Below, piece by piece: positions 57,101 through 59,964 of a stretch of 64,000 nt of DNA. The DNA is from Branchinecta lynchi. Its lineage: Eukaryota > Arthropoda > Branchiopoda > Anostraca > Branchinectidae. The stretch lies in contig JAKZAP010000021.1 in assembly GCA_023053575.1 (NCBI GenBank), forward strand, positions 317,501 to 381,500. Reading direction: 5' to 3'. Within the stretch, counting starts at the first letter, position 1, and every line of letters starts with the position of its first letter. The notes below the pieces were generated by a model. It saw only the letters and a list, made by a program, of their open reading frames with translations, searched no databases and was not told the DNA's origin. Position numbers and translations under genes: made by a program.

Positions 57101-58321
57101 CAAGCCTCCTTAAGTGAATAGGTGAGGGGTAACAAGAATGTCCCATCTCTGGCCTTTTCAGTTAAACTTTAAAGCTAGAAATGCCAGAAAAAGGTCTGAT
57201 TACAAAAAAATAGCCTGCGGCGCTGAGTTTAAATTTGTCTTGGGTACATACGGTAAAAGCTGCTGCTTGGGATCTGAGCCACGTTAAAAGCAAGAGTGTG
57301 TCTGTGAAGTAGTCGAATATTGCCGAATAAAGGCCGATTTAACAAATTTGCCTGCGGCTCTTTCGTAGTCCTACCCTATTTCTATTTAGTTGAAGTGTGC
57401 ACCATTTATGTGCGGTTTTAAGCTTGAGATTTGGAGTCTAATCTACATTAAAAGGTAGGGGTTGTATGGGAGCAGTTGAATTTTGCTCGGGTTGAAAAAA
57501 TTTCGCTTGCGGCGCTCACTTTAGTTGTTTTTTTGTTTTTTGTTTTTTTAAATCAAGTTTGTCTTGAGTAGATATGTCAGAAGCTGGTATTGAGGCTTGT
57601 TTTGTCTCCAGCGAAATTTGATATGAGTGGCATCGTCTAATTCCTTTTACTTATTTGTTTATTATTTATTACTACAATGGCATTTTCCTCAGCGTTTTAG
57701 AACTTATAACGTTAATATTTCTTGAGGCTGCTGGTGCTGTGTTTTTAGCCAGTCGTATATTTTGAAGTCCTCGCTCCCCCATGCCCAAGCCCTTCGAACC
57801 GCCCCTGAAGGGCACTTCGACCCTGTGTAAACCTATGCTGGAAGGACAGCCCTCCGACGTCCTTGGTAAAACGCTTATCAATCCTGGCTTGTGGTTCGTT
57901 GCCCAAATCTGTATTGTAAACTTTGAGAGGGTCTGAAAGGATGGTTAAGAGGTACACTGTAAGAAGTTTCTCCGAGTAAGGATTTAAAGTTAACTGCATT
58001 ATCTGCTACTGGGATTAATCTTATCTCTACTGAGATAAGATTAATCCGAATTAGAGACAAGATTAATCCCAGTAGCAAATACTGCAAGATTTTTTTACAG
58101 TATTGGTATAAATCTAAATAATAGGTAGTTTTTCGGGACACTAATTCTAGGAATTAATTTTCAGACACTTCCTCGAAACTTACCACTGTTACGCCATGCA
58201 GTTAGGCAACAGCCGAGTCTGGGACTACGTTGGCGACAACTTCGTCCACAGGCTCATCGCGTCGAAGTCGGATGGGAAGTTAGTCGAGGTAGATGATAGT
58301 CGATCCTCCGATTTCCTGCAG
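15393..58321 (+). CDS. BRAP: BRCA1-associated protein (BRAP/IMP), eight exons, 3' end outside window
   Basis: BRAP is a cytoplasmic RING E3 ligase that restrains Ras-MAPK signalling by limiting KSR scaffold activity. The exons are 15393-15468, 31017-31196, 33028-33108, 34395-34533, 43286-43475, 48815-49078, 50262-50405 and 58165-58321. Every junction is GT-AG and phases agree, giving 410 codons if one extra T in exon 6 is ignored. The order of domains is the family's: short N-terminus, BRAP2 RNA-recognition-like domain (exons 4-6), RING finger (exons 6-7) and UBP-type zinc finger (exons 7-8). The C-terminal coiled coil, roughly the last 180 residues in vertebrates, is absent and must lie beyond 64000. 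The gene spans over 43 kb; intron 1 is 15.5 kb and full of transposons. Confidence 0.92.
15503..15944 (-). mobile_element. MITE family G, copy 2 (in BRAP intron 1)
   Basis: Inverted partner of the copy at 14441-14884, starting 35 bp after the BRAP exon 1 donor. Left end ACAGGAGTGCTGCGTGAAGC; the right end is slightly damaged (CACTCGTA). It carries no gene. Confidence 0.85.
15952..16045. mobile_element. Short palindromic MITE, family F, copy 1
   Basis: The inverted ends CATACACAAATCCTCAATTT and AAATTGAGGATTTGTGTATG enclose a GGGCATGATGCCC palindrome. Relatives occur at 33414-33490 and 33718-33797. The whole unit can fold into one hairpin. Confidence 0.75.
16046..17390. other. BRAP intron 1, no recognisable feature
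   Basis: AT-rich intronic sequence. Open frames are short and show no motif I recognise. A small direct repeat, GGCTACTCTATGCTA, occurs twice at about 16371-16400. Confidence 0.5.
17391..17480 (+). mobile_element. hAT-type left end with ACCGACTG subterminal motifs
   Basis: CAGAGGTGTTACTAGCC at 17391 is the family E left terminal sequence. It is followed by a G run and two ACCGACTG motifs (about 17438 and 17459), the same order as in the family E copies at 1.4, 40.2 and 47.8 kb. It lies 430 bp beyond the stop of the hAT transposase gene and may be that element's 3' terminus. Confidence 0.65.
17915..19585 (-). CDS. hAT transposase catalytic and dimerisation region (DUF4371 / ZMYM1-like)
   Basis: A 556-codon open frame. 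The first residue of the open frame is a TTG codon directly after a stop, so it is an internal fragment, not a real start. Motifs in order are AYAVIADTTPDCAHEERLV (RNase H-like first acidic block), CMAHRENLIVERAC, SLTRWTSTSESLTAL, and near the C-terminus TAATAERSFSKLKLVMTRLR with RLDHLVSM after it, the hAT dimerisation signature. The family includes zinc-finger MYM-type 1 proteins and many invertebrate hAT transposases. The array 22.5-24.0 kb and the family E end at 17391 flank the gene, which favours a transposon over a host gene. Confidence 0.85.
   Translation of the reverse strand: MIPHFNNWLRERILRKNTVNYLSGISQNQFIELMGKEIKRTVVSAVNASGAYAVIADTTPDCAHEERLVICVRYVDCDGAVQERLLAMVPVESKKGKETATKILEVLEKEGVSKDALMFQSYDYASNMSGVRQGVQAHISAELGREVRYIRCMAHRENLIVERACSNSPMVRKMFEVLQELYVFFTGGMKRVTAYKRALERAESALKLRNLSLTRWTSTSESLTALWSSFDTIVEVLQEMMEQDEDKPIKEKAQVLYRLITCFDFILTLMFMRQVMSQTKILVEKLQAEQLDLVTANTKLWATRDILDSILQDTAQIERQIEASRAAAERFGAIAEDEFRLKHRPRRPPACYAEAIPNSGADPLTDWKSFYAKELCGVLRVLVNGLDDAIHDNSSFLEPAYRSLLGKMDDSYESLSNLTKMFPGRGIDPMELMLELKAFKRFLDRTEEESNKNNKNKAIDCGVFEAVFREIYAVKSIFPTLWSVYQWVATAPPTAATAERSFSKLKLVMTRLRTTMDDDRLDHLVSMCCESDVADALKLDELLKVWLSAKPRKLTF
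19656..20080 (-). CDS. hAT transposase exon 2, Ser/Thr/acid-rich linker
   Basis: Opens after TTGTAG in phase 2 and reads DDGSDGTTLPADSTVEMLP, then a low-complexity Ser/Thr/Glu region, and ends EELLAKCLALMD before a stop. The last residues probably belong to the conserved entry of the hAT domain. Codons look like genuine coding sequence, and the splice phase with exon 1 is correct. Confidence 0.6.
20090..20814. other. Intron of the hAT gene, repeat debris
   Basis: Around 20185-20280 the words AAACTAGGCT, GCTGTTTTAAGC and CATTGACTTC match the repeat family of 40.5 and 43.8 kb (family I), in diverged form. The rest is unassigned. Confidence 0.4.
20815..21190. repeat. Dispersed repeat, family H, copy 2
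   Basis: Same ordered words as the copy at 3310-3790, including TTGTTAGCGCTTGTCGA and GTTAAAAAGTGGGAAAAC. The sequence GGGTCCTTTAAAGCACAA at the left gives a CCTTTAA edge. Confidence 0.65.
22223..22436 (-). CDS. hAT transposase exon 1, zinc-finger-like N-terminus
   Basis: ATG at 22436, then IKCLGCMSVFDKDYRKRHNA, a CxxC pair followed by spaced histidines as in BED- or C2HC-type DNA-binding fingers of transposases. The exon ends GIEG before GTAAGG. An upstream TTG-initiated extension to 22475 is open but I prefer the ATG. Confidence 0.6.
22545..23985. repeat. Tandem array, ten units of about 148 bp, with ACCGACTG twice per unit
   Basis: Unit starts (the ACC of GGTACCGACTGG or its variant) fall at 22555, 22704, 22857, 23005, 23153, 23300, 23453, 23601, 23749 and 23896, a period of 147-153 bp. 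Each unit holds one ACCGACTG near its start and a second after GCATTT, plus a TTTTAATCGGTAGAAAAG block and ATACAACCGAAAAGAAA. Units 3-6 and 7-10 are offset by exactly 596 bp, so a four-unit block was duplicated recently. It lies just upstream of the transposase start and uses the subterminal motif of family E. Confidence 0.92.
24000..24790. other. Intronic sequence, no gene seen
   Basis: No protein motif is recognisable. A C-rich run at 24559-24570 follows CAGGGGTGGCCC (24537-24548), which resembles a hAT terminus, but I found no matching right end or target duplication. Confidence 0.4.
24791..25132 (+). repeat. Dispersed repeat, family K, copy 1
   Basis: About 340 bp matching 33832-34173 in the same orientation, including GGACACCTGAACAATGAAAC near the left and GGTTGATTGGAGA near the right. 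A short frame through its start (HLNNETIFEHTMEN) is open in both copies, but most differences between them change amino acids, so coding function is doubtful. Confidence 0.8.
25145..25476 (+). pseudogene. Reverse-transcriptase palm fragment of a second LINE type
   Basis: Reads FGFRRGMGCSHAHHVLSQL, then YCLTVDISGAFDNIVHSQAL, and GVRQGAVLSPSIF, i.e. RT blocks from the fingers to the GxRQGxxLSP motif before the catalytic YADD. It stops at a 30-bp palindrome and is joined to a different LINE, so it is a truncated fragment. Confidence 0.85.
25661..25965. mobile_element. MITE family B, copy 1, inside the LINE endonuclease
   Basis: 305 bp with inverted ends GAGCGTGTTCCACCC and GGATGGAACACGCTC, flanked by AAA on both sides (25658-25660, 25966-25968) as a 3-bp duplication. 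It contains the palindrome AGTAACTAATAGTTACT. Further copies are at 37201, 42891, 49170 and a split copy at 51003/52753. Confidence 0.9.
25993..28176 (+). CDS. LINE ORF2 fragment: endonuclease C-end plus reverse transcriptase
   Basis: 727 codons without a stop. In order: LKQIVNCPTRKGKTLDRIFT (end of the AP-like endonuclease), KPWMTDEIRRIINKRDK, LRPISKTSNFSKIYEDF, GFRPKHSTIHYL, DVLIADMVKAFDLLDH (first catalytic Asp), CGAPQGTKLGPLAFLIAVN, KFADDLTL (FADD catalytic pair), and the thumb and C-terminal region ending RSFVPYFCKTFNSDLT. All catalytic blocks are intact. It closely parallels CR1/Jockey-group proteins. The beginning of the endonuclease and any ORF1 are missing, so the copy is not autonomous. 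Confidence 0.88.
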   Translation: MKQIVNCPTRKGKTLDRIFTNCSDYFHEPKTQHPLGRGGHLIIRLEPNGHKPKNGYEIRRYRPITKEGIENYRRWLSSTNWTELLRLQGANEMTEFLLDYLLAGFHQCFPEKQKKVKALDKPWMTDEIRRIINKRDKLFDEGYQNDATKLRNAIVNKCRTARRQYGAKVVEQLSKTDPKKFHTTVKKLLGRQCHNSEILNQEGKPLSPDDINSYFAEICSRHPPLQYLPEFDGTLNEIPIITPLEVEKKIRKMNQNKASCPFEVPTKIIAQCSKELSIPFAAVFNQCLVEGTFPTRFKVAYIVPIPKVPNPTQVKDLRPISKTSNFSKIYEDFLFSWLYDDIKESIDPRQFGFRPKHSTIHYLVIMMEEILRHLENPGSYVDVLIADMVKAFDLLDHYTVVSGAAEMKARQFLVRQMDSFLSGRKQCVELKIKQSLVMSKFLSITCGAPQGTKLGPLAFLIAVNKLAIKLKQRLKFADDLTLPTFRLISSNSQELKHTLEELRRDASEAKLQINTEKSVVLRVNFTKHDPEPIESEADLKAVETTKILGIIIDNNLGWESQTSKLVQKGAILPKQFAQLRRFGLSHYTLTNLYKTYIRPALEYGCQVWHAGLTKAQDSKIERTQKRACRIILGHEYVSYEASLASLGLATLSNRRHELLMAFGRSCLSSELFRNILPDFQPTAENKRPTRGSNSGKQKLKLPPANCSVRYDRSFVPYFCKTFNSDLT
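28276..28499. other. BRAP intron 1, no gene
   Basis: Short unassigned stretch downstream of the LINE tail; it leads into the GGGCCC-bearing tandem repeat. Confidence 0.4.
28500..28935. repeat. Degenerate tandem repeat with conserved GGGCAANTGGGCCC core
   Basis: Core words at about 28510, 28656, 28797 and 28911 (GGGGCAAATGGGCCCGGATT, GGGCAACTGGGCCCAGATT, GGGGCAATTGGGCCCAGATT, CACTGGGCCCAGAATT) are spaced 141-146 bp except the last (114). Monomer length and style (a short GC palindrome within AT-richer sequence with C runs) resemble family C, but the sequences differ. Confidence 0.65.
28960..29400. repeat. Degenerate short repeat with ATTCGNGATAACTACCGAAT words
   Basis: Words such as GTAACTACCGAATCCC, GATAACTAACGAATCC and CGATAACTACCGAATTC, together with CGTTATA and TATACCGAATA, recur irregularly. 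No coding signal; family unknown. Confidence 0.45.
29459..29960 (+). mobile_element. Truncated hAT element, family J
   Basis: CAGGGTCGATCCGAAGGGGG at 29462 resembles the left end of the complete family J element at 55730 (CAGGGGCGGTCCGAAGGGGG). A 24-G run follows. The interior shares the recurring words CTTGCCAGAA/GCTTGACAGAATGA with that element. No right end was found. Confidence 0.6.
30057..30830. repeat. Cluster of Penelope-flank-like repeats in both orientations
   Basis: Minus-oriented words GGCCCTTCTTTGAAAGGGTC and plus-oriented GGAGGGCCCTTGCCAAGAAT alternate at about 30116, 30385, 30609, 30755. They are accompanied by hairpins of the form GCTAGAAAAGCAAACCTGTG...TTTTCTAGC. They are a diverged relative of the family D repeat tied to the Penelope-like locus. 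A family C right end (30179-30288) is inserted among them. Confidence 0.55.
30179..30288 (-). mobile_element. Family C right-end fragment, copy 3
   Basis: Minus-oriented right terminus: hairpin (GGCACTTGCCC...CAAGTGCC), TATAGCGATCGCAATTTCTG and CCGTCCGTCGG. It continues outward into TTTTACGG and AATGCCCGGTTTGGG, which is also present at the fragment at 31745. Confidence 0.75.
31017..31196 (+). CDS. BRAP: BRAP exon 2
   Basis: After a TTTTTTTCAG acceptor the exon reads SNLAELEKSDASPKPEDIY, then KGKRTFADIVIETHSLSV, matching the GRREMTDVIIET region of vertebrate BRAP. It ends GGCAAAG before GTAAATA, phase 1. The open frame starting at TTG 31025 is this exon and not an independent gene. Confidence 0.85.
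31119..31500. repeat. Tandem duplication of BRAP exon 2 end and intron start
   Basis: 31119-31305 and 31314-31500 are a direct duplicate at an offset of 195 bp. The second copy repeats the last 25 or so codons of exon 2, the GGCAAAG/GTAAATA donor and the following intron including a family D edge (CTTGAGCACAAGCTGACTT). One A is missing in the second copy so its frame no longer matches. Confidence 0.9.
31745..31852 (-). mobile_element. Family C right-end fragment, copy 4
   Basis: Nearly identical to the fragment at 30179-30288 over the hairpin, TATAGCGATCGCAATTTCTG and CCGTCCGTCGG, including 30 extra bases outside the hairpin. Confidence 0.75.
31966..32977 (+). mobile_element. Family C, copy 5, with LINE end inside
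   Basis: Left end AACAAGAGCTACGAGCTC plus ATATGGCACTTGT; right end near 32960 (GGACAGAAATTGCGATCGCC) without the last hairpin. Two full ~280 bp composite monomers (from about 32300 and 32590) are in the middle. A LINE 3' fragment occupies 32112-32300. Confidence 0.75.
32112..32300 (-). pseudogene. LINE ORF2 C-terminal end inside family C element
   Basis: Minus-strand reading: RTRQRQQFFSCQVVNTWNSL, then APNEEAFKKLLDEEW, the typical FFSxRVVxxWNxLPxxVVxAxSxxxFKxxLDxxW ending of a CR1/L2-like LINE. No RT remains. Confidence 0.75.
33028..33108 (+). CDS. BRAP: BRAP exon 3
   Basis: A symmetrical phase-1 exon of 81 nt between TTTTCAG and GTGAGT. It reads DGKTSKTIVPTACSSKESSP and AIAFDFE. Sequence similarity alone is weak because the region is a Ser-rich linker in vertebrates. 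Exon borders and the exact phase on both sides support it; it may be alternatively used. Confidence 0.65.
33414..33798. mobile_element. MITE family F, copy 2, interrupted by a family D repeat
   Basis: The left half (33414-33490, CATACACAAATCCTCACTTT) and the right half (33718-33797, ending ATTGAGGATTTGTGTATGAC) are the two halves of the hairpin element at 15952-16045. Between them sits a family D copy at about 33530-33690 (minus orientation, TTTCGGCCCTTCTTGGCAAG). Confidence 0.65.
33832..34173 (+). repeat. Dispersed repeat, family K, copy 2
   Basis: Matches 24791-25132 with about 9 in 10 bases identical by eye. It begins close to the right edge of the family F element. No terminal repeats found. 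Confidence 0.8.
34395..34533 (+). CDS. BRAP: BRAP exon 4
   Basis: Follows TTTAG; reads SPSVSREHSQAPSD, then CIQFTSGNPFVEVTQGILHL and YKD. The FxSGNPxVExxxGIxHLYK string is diagnostic of the start of the BRAP2 domain. It ends with two bases of an Asn codon before GTAAGG. Confidence 0.92.
35030..35389 (+). CDS. Unidentified open frame, 119 codons
   Basis: The frame contains SVIFVYCNTTFLRYLNNSKF and RVFEFPRLAIPCSEIVWRVN and looks less repetitive than other frames in the introns. I recognise no domain. It could be part of a transposon or chance. Confidence 0.2.
   Translation: MIPHYHPPASRSVIFVYCNTTFLRYLNNSKFHEITLEQSSGYRTVYFGSQGNLITQLYKMIDFHTWPRVFEFPRLAIPCSEIVWRVNDKLITRKPLIFEALSSGSQKCVCVKHFIKIKA
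36120..36600 (-). pseudogene. LINE reverse-transcriptase C-terminal relic
   Basis: Reads IYHSIFHPHLSYGCSIWASN, then RVQIIQNKAIQIISP and FQIATFCYKYFNNLFVPEYV. This is the YxxxxxxxLxYGxxxW...xxQxKxxRxI thumb region of a LINE RT. It is interrupted by a frameshift near 36290 and then continues with ESTTVRYPE-type C-terminal sequence. Confidence 0.8.
36728..37560. repeat. Minisatellite, units of about 130-138 bp, split by MITE B2
   Basis: The words TAAGAAGACATGCT, CGCCCGGAATCCGGCC and AAGTTGATTAGATGTTCG repeat from 36729, 36867, 37004 and 37131. The next unit is broken by MITE B2 (37201-37505) and resumes at 37506 to about 37560; a decayed unit continues to about 37750. Confidence 0.85.
37201..37505. 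mobile_element. MITE family B, copy 2
   Basis: 305 bp, ends GAGCGTGTTCCATCC and GGGAGGAACACGCCC, flanked by ATA on both sides (37198-37200 and 37506-37508). The minisatellite unit resumes directly after it. Confidence 0.9.
37856..38090. repeat. Family D (Penelope-linked) palindromic copy
   Basis: A 67-bp segment (about 37895-37961) containing TTTCGGCCCTTCTTGGCAAG recurs as a near-perfect inverted copy at 38022-38088. The CAAATATTGAC word borders both ends (37846-37856 and 38091-38101), a likely 11-bp target duplication. An open frame crossing it is an artefact. Confidence 0.8.
38700..38905. repeat. Short-motif cluster: GAATTCTCCT / CGATTCTCCTC
   Basis: At least eight occurrences of ATTCTC(G/C)-type words within 200 bp, mixed with GAGAAG-type complements. 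It is a degraded simple repeat. Confidence 0.5.
40177..40515 (+). mobile_element. Non-autonomous hAT element, family E, copy 2
   Basis: The left end is CAGAGGCGTGACTAGCC with an ACCGACTGGCCG-type internal motif near 40348. The right terminus was lost; decayed ACTG/GAAAAA repeats continue to 40515. Confidence 0.7.
40516..40855 (+). repeat. Dispersed repeat, family I, copy 1
   Basis: Starts TAAAGGACCCCTCGCAGTAT. It matches the inverted copy 43845-44212 across about 330 bp; the 5' 110 bp are also at 54235-54352. CCTTTAA edges suggest a MITE. A minus-strand frame over it is not conserved as protein. Confidence 0.8.
41579..41950 (+). CDS. Unidentified open frame, 123 codons
   Basis: Begins ATG and reads VAVHFMLVRTASTAKATKNI, then ELTANHILYITSAEH and LDIRQFLIGTKCLSS. 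It looks more protein-like than the neighbouring chance frames, but I recognise no family. Its end overlaps a decayed family D repeat (GCCCAAGCTGATATATCGCC at about 41918). Confidence 0.25.
   Translation: MSLSKFKNRVAVHFMLVRTASTAKATKNIPSAYELTANHILYITSAEHASDLGKIKKRHPNEPSLKWIQVLCYPINSVCCRDASGSPLDIRQFLIGTKCLSSRVFKCSFSWLQPKLIYRPRVS
42222..42658. mobile_element. TTAA MITE, family A, copy 2
   Basis: TTAA at 42218-42221 and 42659-42662 flank AGTTTAACTGAAAAG and its inverted partner CTTTTCAGTTAAACT, a perfect 15-bp terminal inverted repeat. The interior aligns with copies 1, 3 and 4. Confidence 0.9.
42891..43180. mobile_element. MITE family B, copy 3
   Basis: Left end GAGCGTGTTCCACCC at 42891 and right end near AGGGTGAAACACGCT. 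The last base and the flanking triplets (CTT and CCT) have drifted. It ends about 105 bp upstream of BRAP exon 5. Confidence 0.85.
43286..43475 (+). CDS. BRAP: BRAP exon 5
   Basis: After TTTTTCTAG the exon reads HMTSLEPFVPRSEMICILAI, then HIKIIKDSTPNQYMALLKF. IKIIRDSTPNQYMVLIKF is a signature of the BRAP2 domain. Ends CAG before GTAAGA, phase 0. Confidence 0.95.
43845..44212 (-). repeat. Dispersed repeat, family I, copy 2 (inverted)
   Basis: Ends TGCGAGGGGTCCTTTAA, the complement of the start of copy 1. The internal order of words is inverted relative to 40516-40855. No gene. Confidence 0.8.
44970..47292 (+). mobile_element. Family C, copy 6, longest complete copy (2.3 kb)
   Basis: Left end AACAAGAGCTACGAGCTC plus ATATGGCACTTGT; right end TATATGGCACTTG, spacer, CAAGTGCCATAAAAAC. 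Between lie about fifteen monomers of roughly 140 bp in three alternating flavours, with C runs of 8-14. The monomers at 46390-47160 are the most regular. No coding capacity. Confidence 0.8.
47464..47660 (+). repeat. Family D (Penelope-linked) copy
   Basis: Starts CCTTGAGCCCAAGCTGACCG; the core CCTGACAAGGACCC...GGGCCGAAATATCGC is followed by AGCTGACGTATCCGTTTT. The hammerhead-like core is damaged here (CTGACAAG). Confidence 0.7.
47751..48018 (+). mobile_element. Non-autonomous hAT element, family E, copy 3
   Basis: Ends CAAAGCCGTAACTAGCC and GTGACGCCCCTG. Flanks GATGTGCC (47743-47750) and GGTATGCC (48019-48026) agree at 6 of 8 positions. G runs and ACCGACTG motifs as in copy 1. Confidence 0.75.
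48815..49078 (+). CDS. BRAP: BRAP exon 6 (end of BRAP2 domain, start of RING), with one extra T
   Basis: After TTATAG the exon reads EDADDFYSAFNGSAFN and SNVCHLVYIARVEVQKSSEG, then TELPTCPVCLERMDETVDGI. The five Ts at 49014-49018 throw the frame. Reading four Ts continues the family sequence LTILCNHSFHAACLAQWEDT, which supplies the RING cysteines and histidine. The exon ends AG before GTAGGT, and its length works in phase only with four Ts. Confidence 0.9.
49170..49462. mobile_element. MITE family B, copy 4
   Basis: Ends GAGCGTGTTCCACCC and GGGTGGAACACGCTC (perfect 15-bp inverted repeats), flanked by TGT on both sides (49167-49169, 49463-49465). Confidence 0.92.
49820..50048 (-). mobile_element. 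Non-autonomous hAT element, family E, copy 4
   Basis: Inverted orientation: CATGGGTGTCACG at the left and GTAACGCCTCTG at the right. The 8-bp flanks CTAGAGAC (49812-49819) and CTGGAGAC (50049-50056) agree at 7 of 8. C and G runs sit inside both ends. Confidence 0.82.
50262..50405 (+). CDS. BRAP: BRAP exon 7 (RING end and UBP zinc finger)
   Basis: Follows TTTTTTTAG; reads CPVCRHVQTPE (last RING Cys pair), then LCQSCGSVESLWICLICGHV and GCGRYVGGHAY, the CxxC...CxxC...GxxCGR...HAxxH core of a ZnF-UBP domain. Ends in AA before GTAAGT. Confidence 0.96.
   Translation: MSRLSSRANAGSGHRQSLSIMWLSGIFVDLSHLWTRWLWTIRGGTRL
51241..52010 (-). pseudogene. 3' end of a CR1-like LINE
   Basis: Minus-strand reading LLIDDDLKWSSHVQHITR, then TYIRPCLEYACPAWHPGL and RAVKIMLGPGYLS, followed by RRHQLTIAFGSKCLAS-type sequence. 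It is a relative of the LINE at 25.5-28.2 kb (which has YIRPALEYGCQVWHAGL). 5'-truncated after the thumb region. Confidence 0.8.
51992..52590. repeat. Large inverted repeat, arms about 245 bp, spacer about 105 bp
   Basis: 51992-52243 is repeated in inverted form at about 52348-52590 with near identity, including GGCATGTCTGGGCGATTTG at 52171 and its complement near 52407. The spacer carries a family D fragment (TTGCCAAGAAGAGCCGAAAT). Confidence 0.88.
54092..54139. repeat. Poly-G run, 48 bases
   Basis: Uninterrupted G from 54092 to 54139, by far the longest homopolymer in the window. It lies in a position that in sister monomers holds a C-rich tract of 8-14 (opposite strand). Confidence 0.9.
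54235..54352 (+). repeat. Family I 5' fragment inside family C copy 7
   Basis: TAAAGGACCCCTCGCACTAT through GGGCTGTTTTAAAC matches the first 110 bp of family I copy 1. Family C sequence resumes on both sides. Confidence 0.75.
55730..57807 (+). mobile_element. Complete hAT-type element, family J (2.08 kb), non-coding
   Basis: Left end CAGGGGCGGTCCGAAGGGGG at 55730; right end CCCTTCGAACCGCCCCTG at 57790-57807, an inverted pair. The 8-bp flanks AAGGTCAC (55722-55729) and AAGGGCAC (57808-57815) agree at 7 of 8. The interior shows irregular repeats of CTTGCCAGAATGAC and CCTGCGGCGCT but no transposase. MITE A3 is nested inside. Confidence 0.85.
56734..57168. mobile_element. TTAA MITE, family A, copy 3, nested in family J
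   Basis: TTAA at 56730-56733 and 57169-57172; ends AGTTTTACTGAAAAG and CTTTTCAGTTAAACT. Full-length relative of copies 1 and 2. Confidence 0.9.
58010..58075. repeat. Hairpin repeat with three GGATTAATCTT-type words
   Basis: CTACTGGGATTAATCTTATC at 58005-58024 is mirrored by AAGATTAATCCCAGTAG at 58058-58074, with an additional internal inverted copy (AGATAAGATTAATCC). It ends 90 bp before BRAP exon 8 and could form a stable hairpin in the pre-mRNA. Confidence 0.7.
58165..58321 (+). CDS. BRAP: BRAP exon 8 (end of UBP zinc finger)
   Basis: Follows TTTTCAG; reads HFLETYHCYAMQLGNSRVWD and YVGDNFVHRLIASKSDGKLV, the HxxxTxHxYAMQLxxxRVWDYxGDxxVHRL end of ZnF-UBP plus the next linker. It ends DFLQ before GTCAGT, phase 0. 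The coiled-coil exons were not found downstream. Confidence 0.95.
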
Positions 58322-58392
58322 GTCAGTCGCCCGCTATATAATATGATGATGATGTTATACTTATTACCCATTTGTATGACAAAAAATTCGTC

Positions 58393-58771
58393 CTAAATGG
58401 AGTTCTCTTGCATGCATTTGCATTTGCATTTCTTATCATTCGATGTAAATATGGGCCAAAAAGGGATGGTGCTAGAAGATGGGGGGTTTACAAATATCGA
58501 ATAGAGGCGGGCTAGAACCTGGCGGTTATATTTCAATTTGCACGGTACAAGCACTCCATAATCGTTGCGTGTTCGAAGCGAAAACTGGCTAATAAGTCCA
58601 TCTCGAGTGGACCAATATCGGACCAACTCTACCAATAGGAAGCCCAAGATATGTGAGAGACATCGAGGACTCCACCTCTTGATCGGAAAGCTTAAATTTA
58701 TCTACACCGTAAGATCTATATGCGCCACGAAATGTCATGGAATATGATATTGTGTTTATTGCAAAAGCCAA
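58393..58771 (-). pseudogene. LINE relic, possible RT C-terminal region
   Basis: Minus-strand DKFKLSDQEVESSMSLTYLG followed by LPIG resembles the FxYLGxxIG step after the catalytic box in some LINE RTs. Frames switch near 58600. Support is limited to this motif. Confidence 0.4.
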
Positions 58772-58959
58772 CTAGCCGTAGCAACAACACAAAATGAAAC
58801 CAAATAAAGAAACATGAACAAAATGTAAATCGACAATATAGCTTTATAACACTTACAGTAGATCCTCCGGATGGTTTGCAGCTAACCGGACAAAATCCGC
58901 CAAATATACTGTTGCTGCAAAGCATTTATTTCCAATCATTTGTATAACCCTTCATCCCT

Positions 58960-59740
58960 TACAGCACTCCTCCTAAAATAATTCCCCCAATTCGCAAAAT
59001 TTTCACATAAAATGTAAAAAAAAGCCTCGTCGGGTACACCACACATAGGGTAGAAGTAAGGGCTAACGCTTACCCTATCTTCTCCTAGAATTTTTCCCAA
59101 GTGGAATAGCATGCGGACGTCAAAGATGGACCGACTAAAAGAAAGCGTGGCAAGGCATGGTCGAGGAGCCAGGGACCAAGGGTTTCAAGCCGTTTTTTTG
59201 TACGGCAGGTATAGCGAACGGCGGGAACGTTTTTTATTGCTCTTCTTCTTTTCATTCGATCAGCCTTAAAAATGGGTACAATAAGAAATCCAGCAGAAAA
59301 AGTAAGAAGCGCCGCGTATAAGCGCCCAACCACGCCCCAAACAGGGATTGCGCCACAAGGCAATTTTTGGAAGACTTGCTATACCACATTCGAATCCTTA
59401 CCTTTTACCTTTAAAATATTCTATGATGCGCTGTGTAACTGTTATGGTGGTGCCATCTGCACTCCGCACTGCTCACTTCTGCCGCCACTAGGAGCCGCTA
59501 CTCCCTTTCCGTTTGAATGAATGAATGCATCTTTTTATTTACCCACTTTACTATGTCTAATCTTTTATACTGTCCGAGGTCTAGCTACGCTTGATGAAAC
59601 TCTGGAAGCTCCATTAAACAACACAAACAACAACAATACTCTTGATTTATTTATTAACTCTTTGGTTATGACTCATCCCATGAACATGAGTCATCTACAC
59701 CTACACGTCTTTTCCGGGCCTCGACCGGCCAACAACTCTT
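58960..59740. other. Intron sequence with one ATGAATGAATG block, no gene assigned
   Basis: Short open frames on both strands show no recognisable motif. GAATGAATGAATG at 59513-59525 resembles the complement of the ATTC LINE tails seen elsewhere. Confidence 0.4.
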
Positions 59741-59750
59741 TATTACTTAA

Positions 59751-59964
59751 AGTTTGACTGAAACGTAGGACAATCTAGTTACCCATCACTTATTCACTTA
59801 AAGAAGCTTGAAAACCTGGCGAAAATGTGTTACTTAGTTGCTCCGCTGTTCGCGAATAATCAATTTTCAAATACCGGAATTTTCTTGTCTGATTTGTATG
59901 CTCTATGCGCTTGTATCTCTGTTGTATGCTCGATGAAAACGATTTACGAAAAATAAGTGTTCAC
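59751..59964 (-). mobile_element. TTAA MITE, family A, copy 4, cut by the LTR element
   Basis: Inverted copy: TTAA at 59747-59750, then AGTTTGACTG. The interior matches copies 1-3 read on the minus strand up to a point equivalent to the word GTGAATACTC of copy 2. There it stops abruptly where the LTR begins. Confidence 0.85.

Noticed and set aside
59521..59757. Open frame with a hydrophobic start resembling a signal peptide
   Set aside because: It begins in an ATGAATGAATG simple repeat and ends in the terminal repeat of MITE A4, so it is most likely chance.
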